A DNA stretch of 64,000 nt from Streptomyces sp. P9-A4 (lineage in GTDB: Bacteria; Actinomycetota; Actinomycetes; Streptomycetales; Streptomycetaceae): positions 3,482,501 through 3,546,500 of the forward strand of contig NZ_JAZIFY010000001.1 in the NCBI RefSeq assembly GCF_036634195.1. The letters are read 5' to 3'. Position 1 is the first letter of the stretch. The number at the start of each line of letters is the position of its first letter. Positions 63,135-64,000 of the stretch are shown here, one piece after another. Both the position numbers and the translations under genes were made by a program. Under the pieces are notes generated by a model that did no database searches, was not told where the DNA came from, and worked only from the letters and a program-made list of their open reading frames with translations.

Positions 63135-64000
63135 GTGGAAATCCAGATTCTCGGACCGGTGGGGCTGCGGCTGAACGGGCACTGGCTGACGCTCGGATCG
63201 GACAAGGAACGGCTGTTGCTGGCCGCGCTCGCCCTTGACGCGGGCCGGCCCGTCGCCATCGGCGAGCTGATGGAAAGACTCTGGGACGGCGACCCGCCCG
63301 CACGCGCCCGCGAGAACGCGCACACCTATGTCTCGCGCATCCGCCGACGGCTGCGAGCGGCCGGAACGGGACCCGACGCACCCAGCATCGTCGGGAGGGC
63401 GCACACCTACACCCTCCGGACCGGTGACGGCTCCGTGGACCGGCAGCGTTTCCAGCACTTCGTCGACGCGGCGTTCACCGGTGACAGTGACACGCGGGCG
63501 GTGGAGCTGCTGTCCCGGGCGGAGGATCTGTGGCAGGGCGAAGCACTCGCGGGTCTGCCCGGGTTCTGGGCGGCCACCGTACGGCGAACGCTCGCCGAAT
63601 CGCGGCTGAGCGCCGGTGCGTCACGCATCGCGGCCGGACTGAGGCTGGGCCGCTTCGCCGAACAGGTCGGCGAGCTATCGGCGCTGGTCGCGCGCTCTCC
63701 GGGTGACGAGACCCTGGTCGGGCTGCTGATGCTCGCGTACTACGGCAGCGGACGGTACGCGGACGCGCTCCGGGTCCACCAGCGGGCCCGGCAGTCACTG
63801 ATGGAGGAGTACGGAGCCCTCCCCGGCGCCGAGTTGAACCTGATCCACCAGGGTGTACTGGCCCGCGTACCGGCACATGAACTCGTACACGGGGGCGGTA
63901 CGGGGCGAACGGCCGCTCCGCTCGCGCCCGTTGCCGGTGCTCCGGCGACCTCCCCGCCCGAGGCGCCCGAGGCGCCCGAGGCGCCCGAGGCGCCCGAGGC
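63135..64000 (+). CDS. SARP/BTAD-family transcriptional regulator (3' end outside window)
   Basis: An OmpR-type winged helix (EIQILGPVGLRLNGHWLTLGSDKERLLLAALALDAGRPVAIGELMERLWDGDPP) is followed by the helical BTAD domain (RQRFQHFVDAA, EDLWQGEALAGLPG, VGLLMLAYYGSGRYADALRVHQRARQSLMEEYGALPG). The last visible residues are a PEAPEAPEA repeat, and more protein may follow, possibly an NB-ARC part as in AfsR. SARPs activate secondary-metabolite clusters. The GTG start is preceded by GGCGGGGGCG. It is divergent from the STAND NTPase, so the pair may be a split AfsR-like system. Confidence 0.82.
   Translation, partial: MEIQILGPVGLRLNGHWLTLGSDKERLLLAALALDAGRPVAIGELMERLWDGDPPARARENAHTYVSRIRRRLRAAGTGPDAPSIVGRAHTYTLRTGDGSVDRQRFQHFVDAAFTGDSDTRAVELLSRAEDLWQGEALAGLPGFWAATVRRTLAESRLSAGASRIAAGLRLGRFAEQVGELSALVARSPGDETLVGLLMLAYYGSGRYADALRVHQRARQSLMEEYGALPGAELNLIHQGVLARVPAHELVHGGGTGRTAAPLAPVAGAPATSPPEAPEAPEAPEAPE

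Overview
The window is high-GC DNA with strong GC3 codon bias and reads as a Streptomyces chromosome. The evidence is the clpB gene and the dnaK-grpE-dnaJ-hspR operon with HAIR (HspR) operators, many GTG/TTG starts, Tat-exported cell-wall enzymes, an AfsR/SARP-type regulator, a STAND/TPR protein, and the dcd and tRNA-Gly(CCC) neighbourhood.

Region 1 (1 to about 26 kb) is ordinary core genome. In order it holds a membrane-anchored spermidine synthase-like protein (cut by the window edge), a DUF2617 protein, an aminotransferase, a PIG-V-like glycosyltransferase, a YbjN protein, clpB, a PPOX-type oxidoreductase, a small locus encoding a secreted EPSWE-repeat protein with a degenerate Rieske-like partner and a divergent LuxR-type regulator, the dnaK operon, a short sugar transferase, an EtfD-like membrane Fe-S oxidoreductase, a Yip1 protein, a two-component system, an M23 peptidase with seven C-terminal repeats, a decayed cell-wall hydrolase gene, a phosphoribosyltransferase, dcd and tRNA-Gly(CCC).

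Region 2 (26 to 55 kb) is an island built by repeated insertion at the tRNA-Gly gene. The 42-bp 3' half of the tRNA plus its terminator hairpin recurs in direct orientation six more times (near 28.6, 32.6, 38.0, 43.5, 49.5 and 55.0 kb), cutting the region into six cassettes of 2.6 to 6 kb. Five repeats are preceded, mostly by about 81 bp, by the same arm-like motif. I see no integrase gene in any cassette, so they look like cis-mobilizable (CIME-like) modules stacked in tandem. Cargo by cassette: (1) broken GNAT, TetR and alpha/beta hydrolase; (2) a large secreted FG-GAP/VCBS-type protein; (3) a small conserved protein, a two-component system and an MMPL transporter; (4) HTTM and DUF5819 membrane proteins, an ice-binding-domain protein with a His-rich tail, and a multiply frameshifted DUF1206 gene; (5) a 2.7-kb ISAs1-family transposon with passenger GNAT and ArsR genes and a perfect 10-bp target duplication, then a fused class I/class II terpene synthase and a small secreted protein; (6) a membrane protein and a cold-shock set (CspA, DEAD-box helicase, CBS-like protein, SCO5918-family protein) and a MerR-like regulator behind a long, probably structured non-coding leader.

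Region 3 (55 to 64 kb) is accessory DNA beyond the last repeat: a CTAG-flanked MITE, acetyltransferases, a YdeI-family protein, and a group that may form a signalling or defence unit. That group has a small helical protein and a STAND NTPase carrying similar amyloid-motif-like segments, a glycerophosphotransferase-like protein with a translationally coupled partner between them, and a SARP/BTAD regulator running off the end.
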